Shown here piece after piece: positions 10,991 to 18,624 of a stretch of DNA of 48,205 bases; the first letter of the stretch is position 1, and each line of letters begins with the position of its first letter. A program made the translations under genes and the position numbers. Source of the DNA: Spirochaetae bacterium HGW-Spirochaetae-3 (GTDB lineage Bacteria; Spirochaetota; Spirochaetia; Treponematales; UBA12059); assembly GCA_002839315.1 (NCBI GenBank), contig PGXV01000014.1, positions 1-48,205 on the forward strand. The letters are read 5' to 3'. Below the pieces are notes generated by a model. The model searched no databases. It had not been told where the DNA came from and saw only the letters and a program-made list of their open reading frames with translations.

Positions 10991-11414
10991 GCCAGTCTAC
11001 TATCTCCTCCGCCCGGAAGAAAAGGTCTATCTCGCGGGCGGCGCTCTCTTCTGAATCCGAAGCGTGAATGATGTTCAGCCCCGTGTGCATGGCGTAGTCG
11101 CCCCGTATGGTGCCTGGGGCGGCTTCTTCCGCCCTGGTCGAACCGCAGAGTTTCCTGAGCATCGATATAGCCGCGTCGCCTTCGAGTACCATGGCGACGA
11201 CGGGTCCGCTCGTGATGTACGCGACGAGCCCCTCGAAGAACGGTTTGCCGCGGTGTTCCGCGTAATGCGCCTCCGCGATGGCCCGCGGTACGCGCATCAG
11301 CTTAGCCGCGACGATATCGAAGCCCTTGCGCTCTATGCGCGAGACTATCTCGCCGGTTATCCTCCGTGACAGCACTCCCGGCTTAAGCATAGTGAACGTC
11401 CGTTCCGTTGCCAT
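10965..11414 (-). CDS. ndk: Nucleoside diphosphate kinase
   Basis: A 149-residue protein that matches the normal family size. It transfers the gamma phosphate of ATP to nucleoside diphosphates through a phosphohistidine. The N-terminus [11 protein letters not shown] is characteristic. The catalytic His is in NIIHASDS. The start at 11414 was chosen over an in-frame ATG at 11588 because GGGAGG lies 5 bases upstream and the family begins at this point; the longer version would add 58 residues of non-family sequence. It lies downstream of aspS on the same strand, and its end overlaps the sensor kinase gene by 26 bases. Confidence 0.95.
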   Translation of the reverse strand: MATERTFTMLKPGVLSRRITGEIVSRIERKGFDIVAAKLMRVPRAIAEAHYAEHRGKPFFEGLVAYITSGPVVAMVLEGDAAISMLRKLCGSTRAEEAAPGTIRGDYAMHTGLNIIHASDSEESAAREIDLFFRAEEIVDWHDGNDGWI

Positions 11415-11493
11415 GATGGCCTCCCGCAAGGAGAATTGTAGCGTTTTGGTTCCCGCGGCGCCAGCGGCCTCCGCGACTTCGTGCGGGTAATCG

Positions 11494-11517
11494 CGAGGGC
11501 CCCTCGCGGGGCCCTCG
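11494..11517. other. Perfect GC-rich hairpin between aspS and ndk
   Basis: A 10-bp perfect stem (CGAGGGCCCC and GGGGCCCTCG) closes a four-base loop TCGC. Neither side has a T run, so it is not a standard intrinsic terminator. On the minus strand it would lie in the RNA between aspS and ndk, about 80 bases ahead of the ndk start, where it could slow polymerase, protect an RNA end or allow processing. Confidence 0.5.
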
Positions 11518-11627
11518 TCGGTATTGAAAACATCGTAGTACGCGGCTGAGAGCCGTACGGCGCCGCGAGAACCCTCGCGATCAGCCATCGGGGAACGTCG
11601 ATCGCCCCCCCCGCTCGGTCAATTCAG

Positions 11628-13484
11628 TTATTTCTCCGGATACCGGATGGACAAGTGAAGTTCATCAAGTTGCTTCTGGTCGACCTCGTTCGGGCAATCA
11701 TCCATCGGAGAGACCGCGAAGGAGTTCTTCGGGAAGGCTATGACTTCCTTGATGCTCGTCTCGCCGGCCATAAGCATCACGAGGCGATCGAGTCCCGGCG
11801 CTATGCCGCCGTGGGGCGGGGCGCCGTACTTGAACGCCTCGGTGAGGAATCCGAACTTCTTGTCGCCCTCGGCCTCGTCGAAGCCGACGATCTTGAAGAT
11901 GCGCTTCTGGAGCACGGGGTCGTGGATCCGGATAGAGCCCGAGGCAAGCTCGAAGCCGTTGAGCACGAGGTCGTAGAGATCGCCCTTGACCGAGCCCGGG
12001 TCGCTCTCGAGGGTAGGGTGGTACTTTTCCTGCGGCCACGTGAACATATGGTGCGCGGTGTCCCACTTGGATTCTTCCTCGTTGTACTCGAACATTGGGA
12101 AGTCGATTATCCACGCGAACTCGAACCGCTTGGGATCGCAGAACCCCATGTCCTTGCCGAGCCTGGAGCGCACGGCGCCGAGGGATATATTGGCGACCCG
12201 GCGCTTGGAGTCGGCCACGAGGAGAATCAGGTCTCCGGCCTTGGCGCCGAGCCCGGAGATGACTTCGGCGGCGTTGTCGGCGAAGAATTTCGACGCTCCG
12301 CCTTCGAGGGTCGGCTTGCCGTCGGTACCGGCCGAGTCGCCGCTCGCAGCGACGACCTTCATCCAGGCCATCCCCTTGGCGCGGTAGATCCGGGCCGCGG
12401 CCTCGAGCTCCTCTATCTGCTTGCGCGAGTAGTCGGCCTTGCCCGGTACGACGAGAGCCTTGACGCCGCCGCCCTGGACGGTGATCCCCTTGGCCGCGCT
12501 GGCCGCCTGTTCCGCGGCGCCGGTCGCGAGCGCGTCCTTGAAGGCCTGGAACGTCGAGCGCTCGACGTACGGGGCGAAGTCCTGCATCTCCATGTCGAAG
12601 CGTAGATCGGGCTTGTCTGTGCCGTACAGCTCGAGCGCGTCGTCGTAGGCGATGCGCCTGAAGGTAACGGGTAGTTCGACGCCGAGGGTCTTCCGGAAGA
12701 CGTGGCCCATCAGGGCCTCGACCATCGTAAGTACGTCCTCGCGGGATACGAACGACATCTCGATATCGATCTGCGTAAATTCAGGCTGGCGGTCGCCGCG
12801 AGCGTCCTCGTCGCGGTAGCAACGCGCGATCTGGAAGTACTTGTCGAAGCCGGAGACCATCAGGATCTGCTTATAGAGCTGCGGGCTCTGCGGCAACGCG
12901 TAGAACTTGCCCGGGTAGAGGCGGCTGGGAACCAGGTAGTCGCGGGCGCCTTCGGGGGTGCTCTTTATGAAGGTCGGGGTCTCTATCTCGTAGAATCCCT
13001 GGCTTATCATGTGCTCGCGTACGGCGAACGCGACGTCGTTGCGCAGCTTTATGCGCCTCTGCATGCCACCCGACCGAAGGTCGAGGTAGCGGTACTTCAG
13101 TCGCAGCTCTTCCTTGGCGTCCGACTCGTCGTCGATCTGGAAGGGTAGGACGTCGCACTTGCTCAGTATGACGATCTTTGACGCGACGACCTCGATCTGG
13201 CCCGTAGCCATATCGGGGTTGACCATGCTGTCCGGCCTGGCGCGCACCGTGCCCTCGATAGCCACGCAATACTCGCTCTTAAGCTCGTTCGCGATAGACT
13301 TGAGGGAATCGGGCGCGTCGGCGTCCACTACCACCTGGGTGGTGCCATAGCGGTCGCGGAGATTCACGAAGGATATGCCGCCGTGATCACGTTTGCGATT
13401 GACCCACCCGTTCAGTGTTACCGTCTTTCCCGCTTCGGCCTTGCTCAGGGCTCCGCAGGTTACGGTGCGCTTCATTGTTTCCAT
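11628..13484 (-). CDS. aspS: Aspartyl-tRNA synthetase
   Basis: A class II synthetase that charges tRNA-Asp (or tRNA-Asp and tRNA-Asn). The OB-fold anticodon domain is at the N-terminus (LNGWVNRKRDHGG, followed by FVNLRDRYGTTQVV). Motif 2 is visible as RCYRDEDARGDRQPEFTQ, and motif 3 as GIAPGLDRLVMLMAG near the C-terminus. Between them lies the GAD insertion of bacterial-type enzymes. About 618 residues is slightly longer than the usual 590-600. The start is uncertain: ATGs at 13484 and 13475 fit the family N-terminus (KRTVTCG) but have no clear ribosome-binding site, while one at 13523 has AGAGGA upstream but would add an atypical N-terminal tail. It is the first gene of a likely aspS-ndk-sensor kinase unit. 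Confidence 0.93.
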   Translation of the reverse strand: METMKRTVTCGALSKAEAGKTVTLNGWVNRKRDHGGISFVNLRDRYGTTQVVVDADAPDSLKSIANELKSEYCVAIEGTVRARPDSMVNPDMATGQIEVVASKIVILSKCDVLPFQIDDESDAKEELRLKYRYLDLRSGGMQRRIKLRNDVAFAVREHMISQGFYEIETPTFIKSTPEGARDYLVPSRLYPGKFYALPQSPQLYKQILMVSGFDKYFQIARCYRDEDARGDRQPEFTQIDIEMSFVSREDVLTMVEALMGHVFRKTLGVELPVTFRRIAYDDALELYGTDKPDLRFDMEMQDFAPYVERSTFQAFKDALATGAAEQAASAAKGITVQGGGVKALVVPGKADYSRKQIEELEAAARIYRAKGMAWMKVVAASGDSAGTDGKPTLEGGASKFFADNAAEVISGLGAKAGDLILLVADSKRRVANISLGAVRSRLGKDMGFCDPKRFEFAWIIDFPMFEYNEEESKWDTAHHMFTWPQEKYHPTLESDPGSVKGDLYDLVLNGFELASGSIRIHDPVLQKRIFKIVGFDEAEGDKKFGFLTEAFKYGAPPHGGIAPGLDRLVMLMAGETSIKEVIAFPKNSFAVSPMDDCPNEVDQKQLDELHLSIRYPEK

Positions 13485-13575
13485 AGTAGAGCGACTATAT
13501 CGCGCCGCGGGAGAATCGTCCATACTGCGGCGTCCTCTCCCGGCAGGCCGGATAGATTCCGGCGCGGGAACGGCG

Positions 13576-14031
13576 TCATGTAACGGGGGCGAGATTCCCG
13601 AGGATACGGGCCAGGGTCGCCTCGAAGGCGTCTATCTCAGCGTCGGATATCCCGCGGTAGAAGAGATCGGTCATGGCGGCGGAGACGCCCTCGAAAGCCT
13701 CGGCCCTGGCCGCCGCGGCGGGCGCCAGGGATACGACGACGCCCCTGCCGTCGTCGCCGTCCGAGTCGCGACGGACCATTCCCTTGCGTTCCATGCGCGC
13801 GACGGTAAGCGCGAGGGTGGACTTGTCTATGCCGGCCTTCGCGGCGAGCTCGCCCTGCCTGCAGGGGCCGCCGCGCCATAGCAGGTAGACGAGGCGGCCC
13901 TCTCCCGGTCCTATATCGCCGAGGCCACGCTCTCTCATCAGGTCGGAGAAGGATCGTGCCATCGACCGCGATACGCGCTCGACGAGGAAACCGCCGCGCC
14001 GGGTATGGCCGGCTTCCGACGGCTCGCTCAA
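13576..14031 (-). CDS. MarR family transcriptional regulator
   Basis: A 151-residue winged-helix regulator. The helix-turn-helix and wing are visible in the middle (CRQGELAAKAGIDKSTLALT, then MERKGMVRRDSDGDDGRG). Helices at both ends would form the dimer interface. The start is a TTG at 14031 that overlaps the TGA of the upstream gene (TTGA), with GGAG upstream, so the two genes are translationally coupled. MarR proteins usually repress their own operon and release DNA on binding small phenolic or oxidising compounds. The perfect palindrome in the operon promoter (14514-14537) is the obvious candidate operator. Confidence 0.88.
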   Translation of the reverse strand: MSEPSEAGHTRRGGFLVERVSRSMARSFSDLMRERGLGDIGPGEGRLVYLLWRGGPCRQGELAAKAGIDKSTLALTVARMERKGMVRRDSDGDDGRGVVVSLAPAAAARAEAFEGVSAAMTDLFYRGISDAEIDAFEATLARILGNLAPVT

Positions 14032-14483
14032 GCCTCAAGCTCCGCGGTCGCGAGCCCGTGGTAATAGCGGGCGCGTTCCGGCACGAAACGGAATACCTGG
14101 AAGTCGCCTCCGTCGAGGCCGCCGGCATAGTACATTTCCCAGCCTTTCTTCCATAGGGCGGACTTGACGGCTCGATCCTCGACGGACTCCAGGCGTCCGT
14201 AGACGGTTAAGCCCTGGAACGACCGCGTGTTCTCGTAGTAGAGCGCGCACCGGGGATCGGCCAAGGCCTGGGCCGTCTTGCGAGATGACGCGTTCGTACC
14301 GATATAGGTCGTGAAGCCGTCTTCCAGCGTAGCGAAGGCCTTGGGAAGAGCGCCCGTCCTGGTTCTCCTCTTCAGGTTGAAGACGACGCGTATATCCGGC
14401 GTTCCGTCTCCTCCGTTGGTGCTGATATGAACGAATTTCGCTGTAACGGATAGCGCTAGAGCCGCTTCCCTCGCTGTATCCAT
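14028..14483 (-). CDS. Pyridoxamine 5'-phosphate oxidase-fold (FMN-binding split barrel) protein
   Basis: A 151-residue protein with the split-barrel pattern of small flavin-binding proteins. Its features are an N-terminal strand KFVHISTNGGDGTPDIRVVF, then TTYIGTNASSRKTAQALADP, RCALYYE, and a strand LTVYGRLESVED. Relatives bind FMN or F420, or act as general stress proteins (general stress protein 26 type); the substrate cannot be told. It is the first gene of a two-gene operon with marR, which suggests it acts on, or protects against, the compound sensed by that regulator. GGGGGG lies 8 bases ahead of the ATG. Confidence 0.78.
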   Translation of the reverse strand: MDTAREAALALSVTAKFVHISTNGGDGTPDIRVVFNLKRRTRTGALPKAFATLEDGFTTYIGTNASSRKTAQALADPRCALYYENTRSFQGLTVYGRLESVEDRAVKSALWKKGWEMYYAGGLDGGDFQVFRFVPERARYYHGLATAELEA

Positions 14484-14512
14484 CTTATGCCCCCCGTGAT
14501 CGATAATGGTAT

Positions 14513-14542
14513 ATTATAGTTTTATGTAAAACTATAAGTCAA
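14513..14542 (-). promoter_or_regulatory. Promoter with embedded palindromic operator for the split-barrel/marR operon
   Basis: On the minus strand, TTGACT (14542-14537) is followed after 18 bases by TATAAT (14518-14513). The spacer is almost filled by a perfect inverted repeat: arms TTATAGTTTTA and TAAAACTATAA (14514-14524 and 14527-14537) around two central bases. A dimeric repressor here would block polymerase. The spacing and the adjacent marR gene point to autoregulation. The gene start is about 30 bases downstream. Confidence 0.82.
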
Positions 14543-14569
14543 GAGAAAAGCCCGCGTAATCGCGGGCTT
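14540..14569 (-). terminator. Intrinsic terminator of the SH3-like exported protein gene
   Basis: A 9-bp stem AAGCCCGCG/CGCGGGCTT with a four-base loop. On the minus strand it is followed by TTTTCTCTT. It lies about 50 bases after the stop of the gene at 14621-15895, and its T run overlaps the -35 box of the next promoter. Confidence 0.82.
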
Positions 14570-14620
14570 CCGGACGAGCGCGAACGGCGAGGCCCTCCGA
14601 GAGGGCGCCGCCGACTACGC

Positions 14621-15895
14621 TTACTTCGCGGGGGTCATCGTCTCGACGCGCCAGTACCAGTCGCCGTCGTCGATGTCGACGTGTACGAGGTAGCTTTCGG
14701 AGGCGTCGGTGCCTTCCAGCGTCGTAATCGTGGCCGTCTGACCGACGTAGTCGCCCATGTCATCCGCCCAGTTGTTATCCTTGTCGATATAGCGGTGGGC
14801 TCCGATGACGACGAGATCGCCGACCTGGTAACCGTAGCTGCCGGCTTCTCCCCGTCCTTTGAGCGCCAGGTTGCGGACGCGCCAGGCGTAGCCGTTACCC
14901 TTGACCCGAACGACGAGGAAGCCCTGCGTGTCAGAACCGGGCAATTCGGTGACCGTCGCCTCCTGGCCGACATATGAATCCATCGCGTCGGCCCAATTCG
15001 CTCCGCCGTTGACGTCGTCGTGCTTGCCGAGGATCACGGTGCTACCGACCTTGATGAAGCCGTAGGATTCGACGCCTTCGACGTAGTCCTCGTCGATGTC
15101 GCCGCTATAATCCTCGTCGCCGTACTCGTCGTAATATCCGTCGCCGTATTCATCGCCGTAATCGCCGTCGTCGGATGAACCGTACGAGGTTTCGGGCGGC
15201 ATGTACCACGCTATATCCTCGTCTATCCCTCCGGCGTAGAAACCGTCCTCGTCAGGGTACTTTTCAGGCAGGGCCTTGGCGAGCGCCTTGAGAGGCGTGG
15301 CGTCCTTGTCGCCGACGAGCTCGATGATAGGCCATTCGACGTAGTAGACGAAGGGCTGTAGCGCCTCGGGGAAACCTTCGGGCAGGTAATCTACCGAGGG
15401 CGTCGCCGCCAGGTTGCGTTCCCAGACCACGGCGGCAGGAAGCCCGCCTTCGTGGGACGAGACGTAATATCCGATATCGCCCTTGGAAACCTTCTCGTAG
15501 CTCCGCGTAGCCACGACCTTGTCGCCTTGACGGGCCGCCATGGCGAAGTACGCGGCGTACTGCGCCTCGGTCCGGAAGGCTGAGCGCTTGAATGCGGTAG
15601 CCGTGAAGGACAGTCTAGAGCCGGGAACCCAGCCGGTAGAGCCATCGGCGGACTTAACCTGGTACCAGATCGTCGGTACGCCGTCGAGCACGATCTTCTT
15701 GTCCTGAGAGCCGACGATAAGAAGAGGATCGCCTGCGGCCAGCCTGACCCCGACCTTCGATTCGCTTATGACCGCGGAACTGTATACCGGGCTGTTCTCG
15801 GACAGCACCGCTACGACGGGTTTAGCCTGCGCCCATGCGCCAGCGACGCCGAGGGCCATGACGACTACTGACGCCATGATTCTTTTCTTGATCAT
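14621..15895 (-). CDS. Exported SH3-like protein with acidic linker and duplicated C-terminal domain
   Basis: A 424-residue protein with a signal peptide (MIKKRIMA, hydrophobic core, cleavage near AWA-Q at about 23). The N-terminal part looks like a bacterial SH3 domain (about 30-105: GDPLLIVGSQDKK, then GSTGWVPGSRLSF). A middle region without recognised motif follows. Then comes a very acidic Gly/Asp/Tyr linker (about 235-275, with DEYGDGYYDEYGDED). The C-terminus holds two copies of a roughly 65-residue unit built on VG..V..G.H......NWAD.M..YVGQ.A..T.L and ending in W.WRV. GGAAAGGA upstream supports the start at 15895; an in-frame ATG at 15910 lacks one. Its function is unknown; it is probably periplasmic or surface bound. 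A terminator follows it. Confidence 0.75.
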   Translation of the reverse strand: MIKKRIMASVVVMALGVAGAWAQAKPVVAVLSENSPVYSSAVISESKVGVRLAAGDPLLIVGSQDKKIVLDGVPTIWYQVKSADGSTGWVPGSRLSFTATAFKRSAFRTEAQYAAYFAMAARQGDKVVATRSYEKVSKGDIGYYVSSHEGGLPAAVVWERNLAATPSVDYLPEGFPEALQPFVYYVEWPIIELVGDKDATPLKALAKALPEKYPDEDGFYAGGIDEDIAWYMPPETSYGSSDDGDYGDEYGDGYYDEYGDEDYSGDIDEDYVEGVESYGFIKVGSTVILGKHDDVNGGANWADAMDSYVGQEATVTELPGSDTQGFLVVRVKGNGYAWRVRNLALKGRGEAGSYGYQVGDLVVIGAHRYIDKDNNWADDMGDYVGQTATITTLEGTDASESYLVHVDIDDGDWYWRVETMTPAK

Positions 15896-15948
15896 AATAG
15901 TCCTTTCCATTACGTTGGCCTTGCGGCGGTTCCGTTAGCTGTGACCCG

Positions 15949-17028
15949 TTACGCTCGCGCCAAGTGACGAATCAACGGAGCGGTCTTCTCGATGCGCAGG
16001 GGGAAATCCTCCGCGACGAGAAGCTCCGCCTCGCCATCCATCTGAACTAATATACGGTCAGCATACGCGATTTCAAGTGTTTCCGCTGAAAATAGGTCGG
16101 CTTCTGGGAAATCCCTGATCCGGCCCGATGATATCGGGTCTTTCAAGGCGATTTTCCTCAGTAACGGCATCTGGTCGACCACGCATACGTTGTCAGAGTC
16201 CGGAAGGATCGGCTTGTTCGACCCGTAGGTCCTCTTGCCCGAGACTCCCATCGCGATCAGCAGGAACCGGCCATCGCGCCGCGACAGTTCGGCGCCGGCG
16301 GCGTCGCGCGTTATCACCGACATCGCCTTGGGCGGGTATATCTTGTCATAGAACACCGACGCCAGGTCGACCATCAGCTTATATGAATCGCCAGGCAGGT
16401 TCGCCTTGAGCTTGTTGGTCATATGCGTGACGAACGCGTCGAGCCCGATGCTCGCGATATTGAACGCGCGCCATTCGCCGCCCGGCGCTCTCGTAGACGC
16501 GGGCCCTCCCGGCGCCGGTATAACGCGCAGTACCGGTTGGATCGCGATCGCTCCGCGCCCGATGAGTCGGGAAAGCGAATCGTTCAGTTCCCTGCCGTCC
16601 GACCCGTCGTTGCCGGTGCCCATCGGTAGGCGTAGCACGGTAAAACGGTTGCGGAGCTCGTCCGGCGCGCGCGATAGCTCGTCCAGGAATTCGAGGCTCG
16701 TACCGTCGCCGCACGCGAGGATGATGAGCCAAGCGCTCCTGGGCTTCATGGCTGATTCTTCGATGCACTCGGCCGCGATCCTGGTCGCGTGCCTCGGCCC
16801 GACGGTCTGGACCGTCCGCCACGATAGTCTGCCTTTTCTCCGGGCCAGCGAAGCCGCCTCTTCGGCGATGAAGGCTATATCTCGCGTGGCGGCGATCGCC
16901 CTCGCGGGTCTCGTGAAGCCGCCGGCGCGGGGATTGGCGACAAGGACGACCTCGAGGTCATCCGATCCGAATAGCGGAGTCTTCTCGACCAACGCGCGCA
17001 AAGCATCTGAAAAGCGGCTCAAATCCAT
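15949..17028 (-). CDS. Diacylglycerol kinase-fold protein
   Basis: A 359-residue protein with the catalytic pattern of the DAGK/sphingosine kinase/NAD kinase-like fold: VLVANPRAGG-type N-terminus (VVLVANPRAGGFTRPAR), the nucleotide loop ACGDGTSLEFLDE, and LRLPMGTGND (normally GTxND). The C-terminal part contains the second beta-sandwich lobe. Enzymes of this class phosphorylate lipids such as diacylglycerol and feed phosphatidic acid synthesis; the substrate here is not certain. No strong ribosome-binding site precedes the ATG. It stands between the SH3-like gene and the divergent gltS gene. Confidence 0.78.
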   Translation of the reverse strand: MDLSRFSDALRALVEKTPLFGSDDLEVVLVANPRAGGFTRPARAIAATRDIAFIAEEAASLARRKGRLSWRTVQTVGPRHATRIAAECIEESAMKPRSAWLIILACGDGTSLEFLDELSRAPDELRNRFTVLRLPMGTGNDGSDGRELNDSLSRLIGRGAIAIQPVLRVIPAPGGPASTRAPGGEWRAFNIASIGLDAFVTHMTNKLKANLPGDSYKLMVDLASVFYDKIYPPKAMSVITRDAAGAELSRRDGRFLLIAMGVSGKRTYGSNKPILPDSDNVCVVDQMPLLRKIALKDPISSGRIRDFPEADLFSAETLEIAYADRILVQMDGEAELLVAEDFPLRIEKTAPLIRHLARA

Positions 17029-17205
17029 GATGGCTCAGTCTACTACGATAGCTACCGGAAGGAAAGAGGAGAAATAGTCGCGGCTACATCGCGACAACGT
17101 GCGCATTTATATGGCGCCAGCCATGAATCATGATAGACTGACGGGGATTCGCTGTCGGTAGTGCGCCTAGAACCCGTTTCATCCGGCAGCGGGAAAGGTC
17201 GTGCC

Positions 17206-18624
17206 ATGGATTTCTCGTGGAAGATCGTGATAGACGCCGGCATTATCTCATCCGCCTTGCTCCTCGCTACGTTCCTCCGCACTAAGATCAAGTTACTACA
17301 ACGCTTCATGGTACCGAATTCGCTGACAGCGGGCTTCCTGCTGTTGCCGATTTACAATTATCTGATGCCCGCGATCGGTTATTCCAATCACCGGCTCGGC
17401 GACTTGGTATACCATCTCCTTAGTATCTCCTTCATCGCGATGACGCTTAGGTCCCGGCCCAAGAAGGTCAGGGGAGAGAATCGCGGCTCTGTGTGGGCGA
17501 TGTCGACGGCTATCATATCGCAATATGCAATTCAGGCGTTCATAGGGCTCGTCCTGACATGGGTACTATTCTCCACCGTATCGCCGGGGCTTAATCCGGC
17601 CTTCGGCCTGACGTTGCCGTTGGGCTTCTCGATGGGGCCGGGGCAGGCGTACGCGATAGGTAGGGGCTGGGAATCGATGGGCTTCGAGGGAGCCGGTACC
17701 GTCGGCCTGACTATGGCCGCGCTCGGATATCTCTGGGCCTGCCTGGTAGGCGTGGCCCTCGTGAATATCGGCGTGCGGAAGGGCTTCCTACCCAAGGCGA
17801 CGATGGCTACCCTCCAGGACCGCGCGATGCTCTCAGGCGTTCTGCCTCGTGACGTCGAGCGCCCCGTCGGTTCGAGGAGCACGACGGACCTGGAGGCTAT
17901 CGACCCGATGAGCTTCCATGCGGCCGCGGTAGCCTGTACCTATATCCTGTCGTTCATTCTACTTAAGGGACTGAGCTGGCTACTGGGTTTCGCTGGACCG
18001 GCGGGCGCCGACCTCGCGACCAACCTATGGGGCATCAACTTCATATTCGCGGCGCTGACCGCGATGCTGGTACGCGCGCTCATGGATAAGCTGAAGATAG
18101 GCTACGTGCTGGACAACGGCGGGCTGTCCCGTATCTCGGGGATGGCCGTCGACTATATGGTAACCGGCGCTCTCGCGGCTATATCGCTCGTGTTCGTAGG
18201 GCGCTATTGGCTGCCGTTGCTCGTCGTCTCGACGTGCGGGGGCGTCGTTACGACGCTGACCGTTCCGTGGCTGTGCTCGCGCCTGTTCAAGGACAACCGA
18301 TACGAGCGCATGATAATGATCTTCGGCGTATCCACGGGTACCCTGTCTACCGGCCTCGCTCTGCTACGCATACTCGACCCCGAGTTCAAGACCAGGGTCT
18401 CGGGCGACTATATGCTTTCTGCCGGAATGACCTTCGCGTTGATGATCCCCTTTATACTCGCTATCAACCTGCCGGCCAAGGCGGGTAGCAAGGGATCGCT
18501 CGGCCCGTTCTGGATGATGGTCCTGATAGCGCTGGGCTATCTCGCGTACGCGCTCATAGCCTACGCGATCGTGGCCAAGGCCAAGGCGTTCCGACGGCCG
18601 ATGGTCAGTTGGCTGGAGGAGTAG
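17206..18624 (+). CDS. gltS: Sodium/glutamate symporter family (GltS) carrier
   Basis: A 472-residue inner-membrane protein with about ten to twelve hydrophobic segments. Recognisable family sections are VPNSLTAGFLLLP near the N-terminus and LGFSMGPGQAYAIG, followed by GFEGAGTVGLTMAALG, in the first half, with an inverted repeat of similar type in the second. The family couples Na+ entry to glutamate uptake, but these divergent members have not all been tested, so the substrate is an inference. The start at 17206 follows GGGAAAGG; a GTG at 17161 would add 15 polar residues ahead of the first membrane helix. The last 20 bases overlap the acyltransferase gene tail to tail. Confidence 0.8.
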   Translation: MDFSWKIVIDAGIISSALLLATFLRTKIKLLQRFMVPNSLTAGFLLLPIYNYLMPAIGYSNHRLGDLVYHLLSISFIAMTLRSRPKKVRGENRGSVWAMSTAIISQYAIQAFIGLVLTWVLFSTVSPGLNPAFGLTLPLGFSMGPGQAYAIGRGWESMGFEGAGTVGLTMAALGYLWACLVGVALVNIGVRKGFLPKATMATLQDRAMLSGVLPRDVERPVGSRSTTDLEAIDPMSFHAAAVACTYILSFILLKGLSWLLGFAGPAGADLATNLWGINFIFAALTAMLVRALMDKLKIGYVLDNGGLSRISGMAVDYMVTGALAAISLVFVGRYWLPLLVVSTCGGVVTTLTVPWLCSRLFKDNRYERMIMIFGVSTGTLSTGLALLRILDPEFKTRVSGDYMLSAGMTFALMIPFILAINLPAKAGSKGSLGPFWMMVLIALGYLAYALIAYAIVAKAKAFRRPMVSWLEE

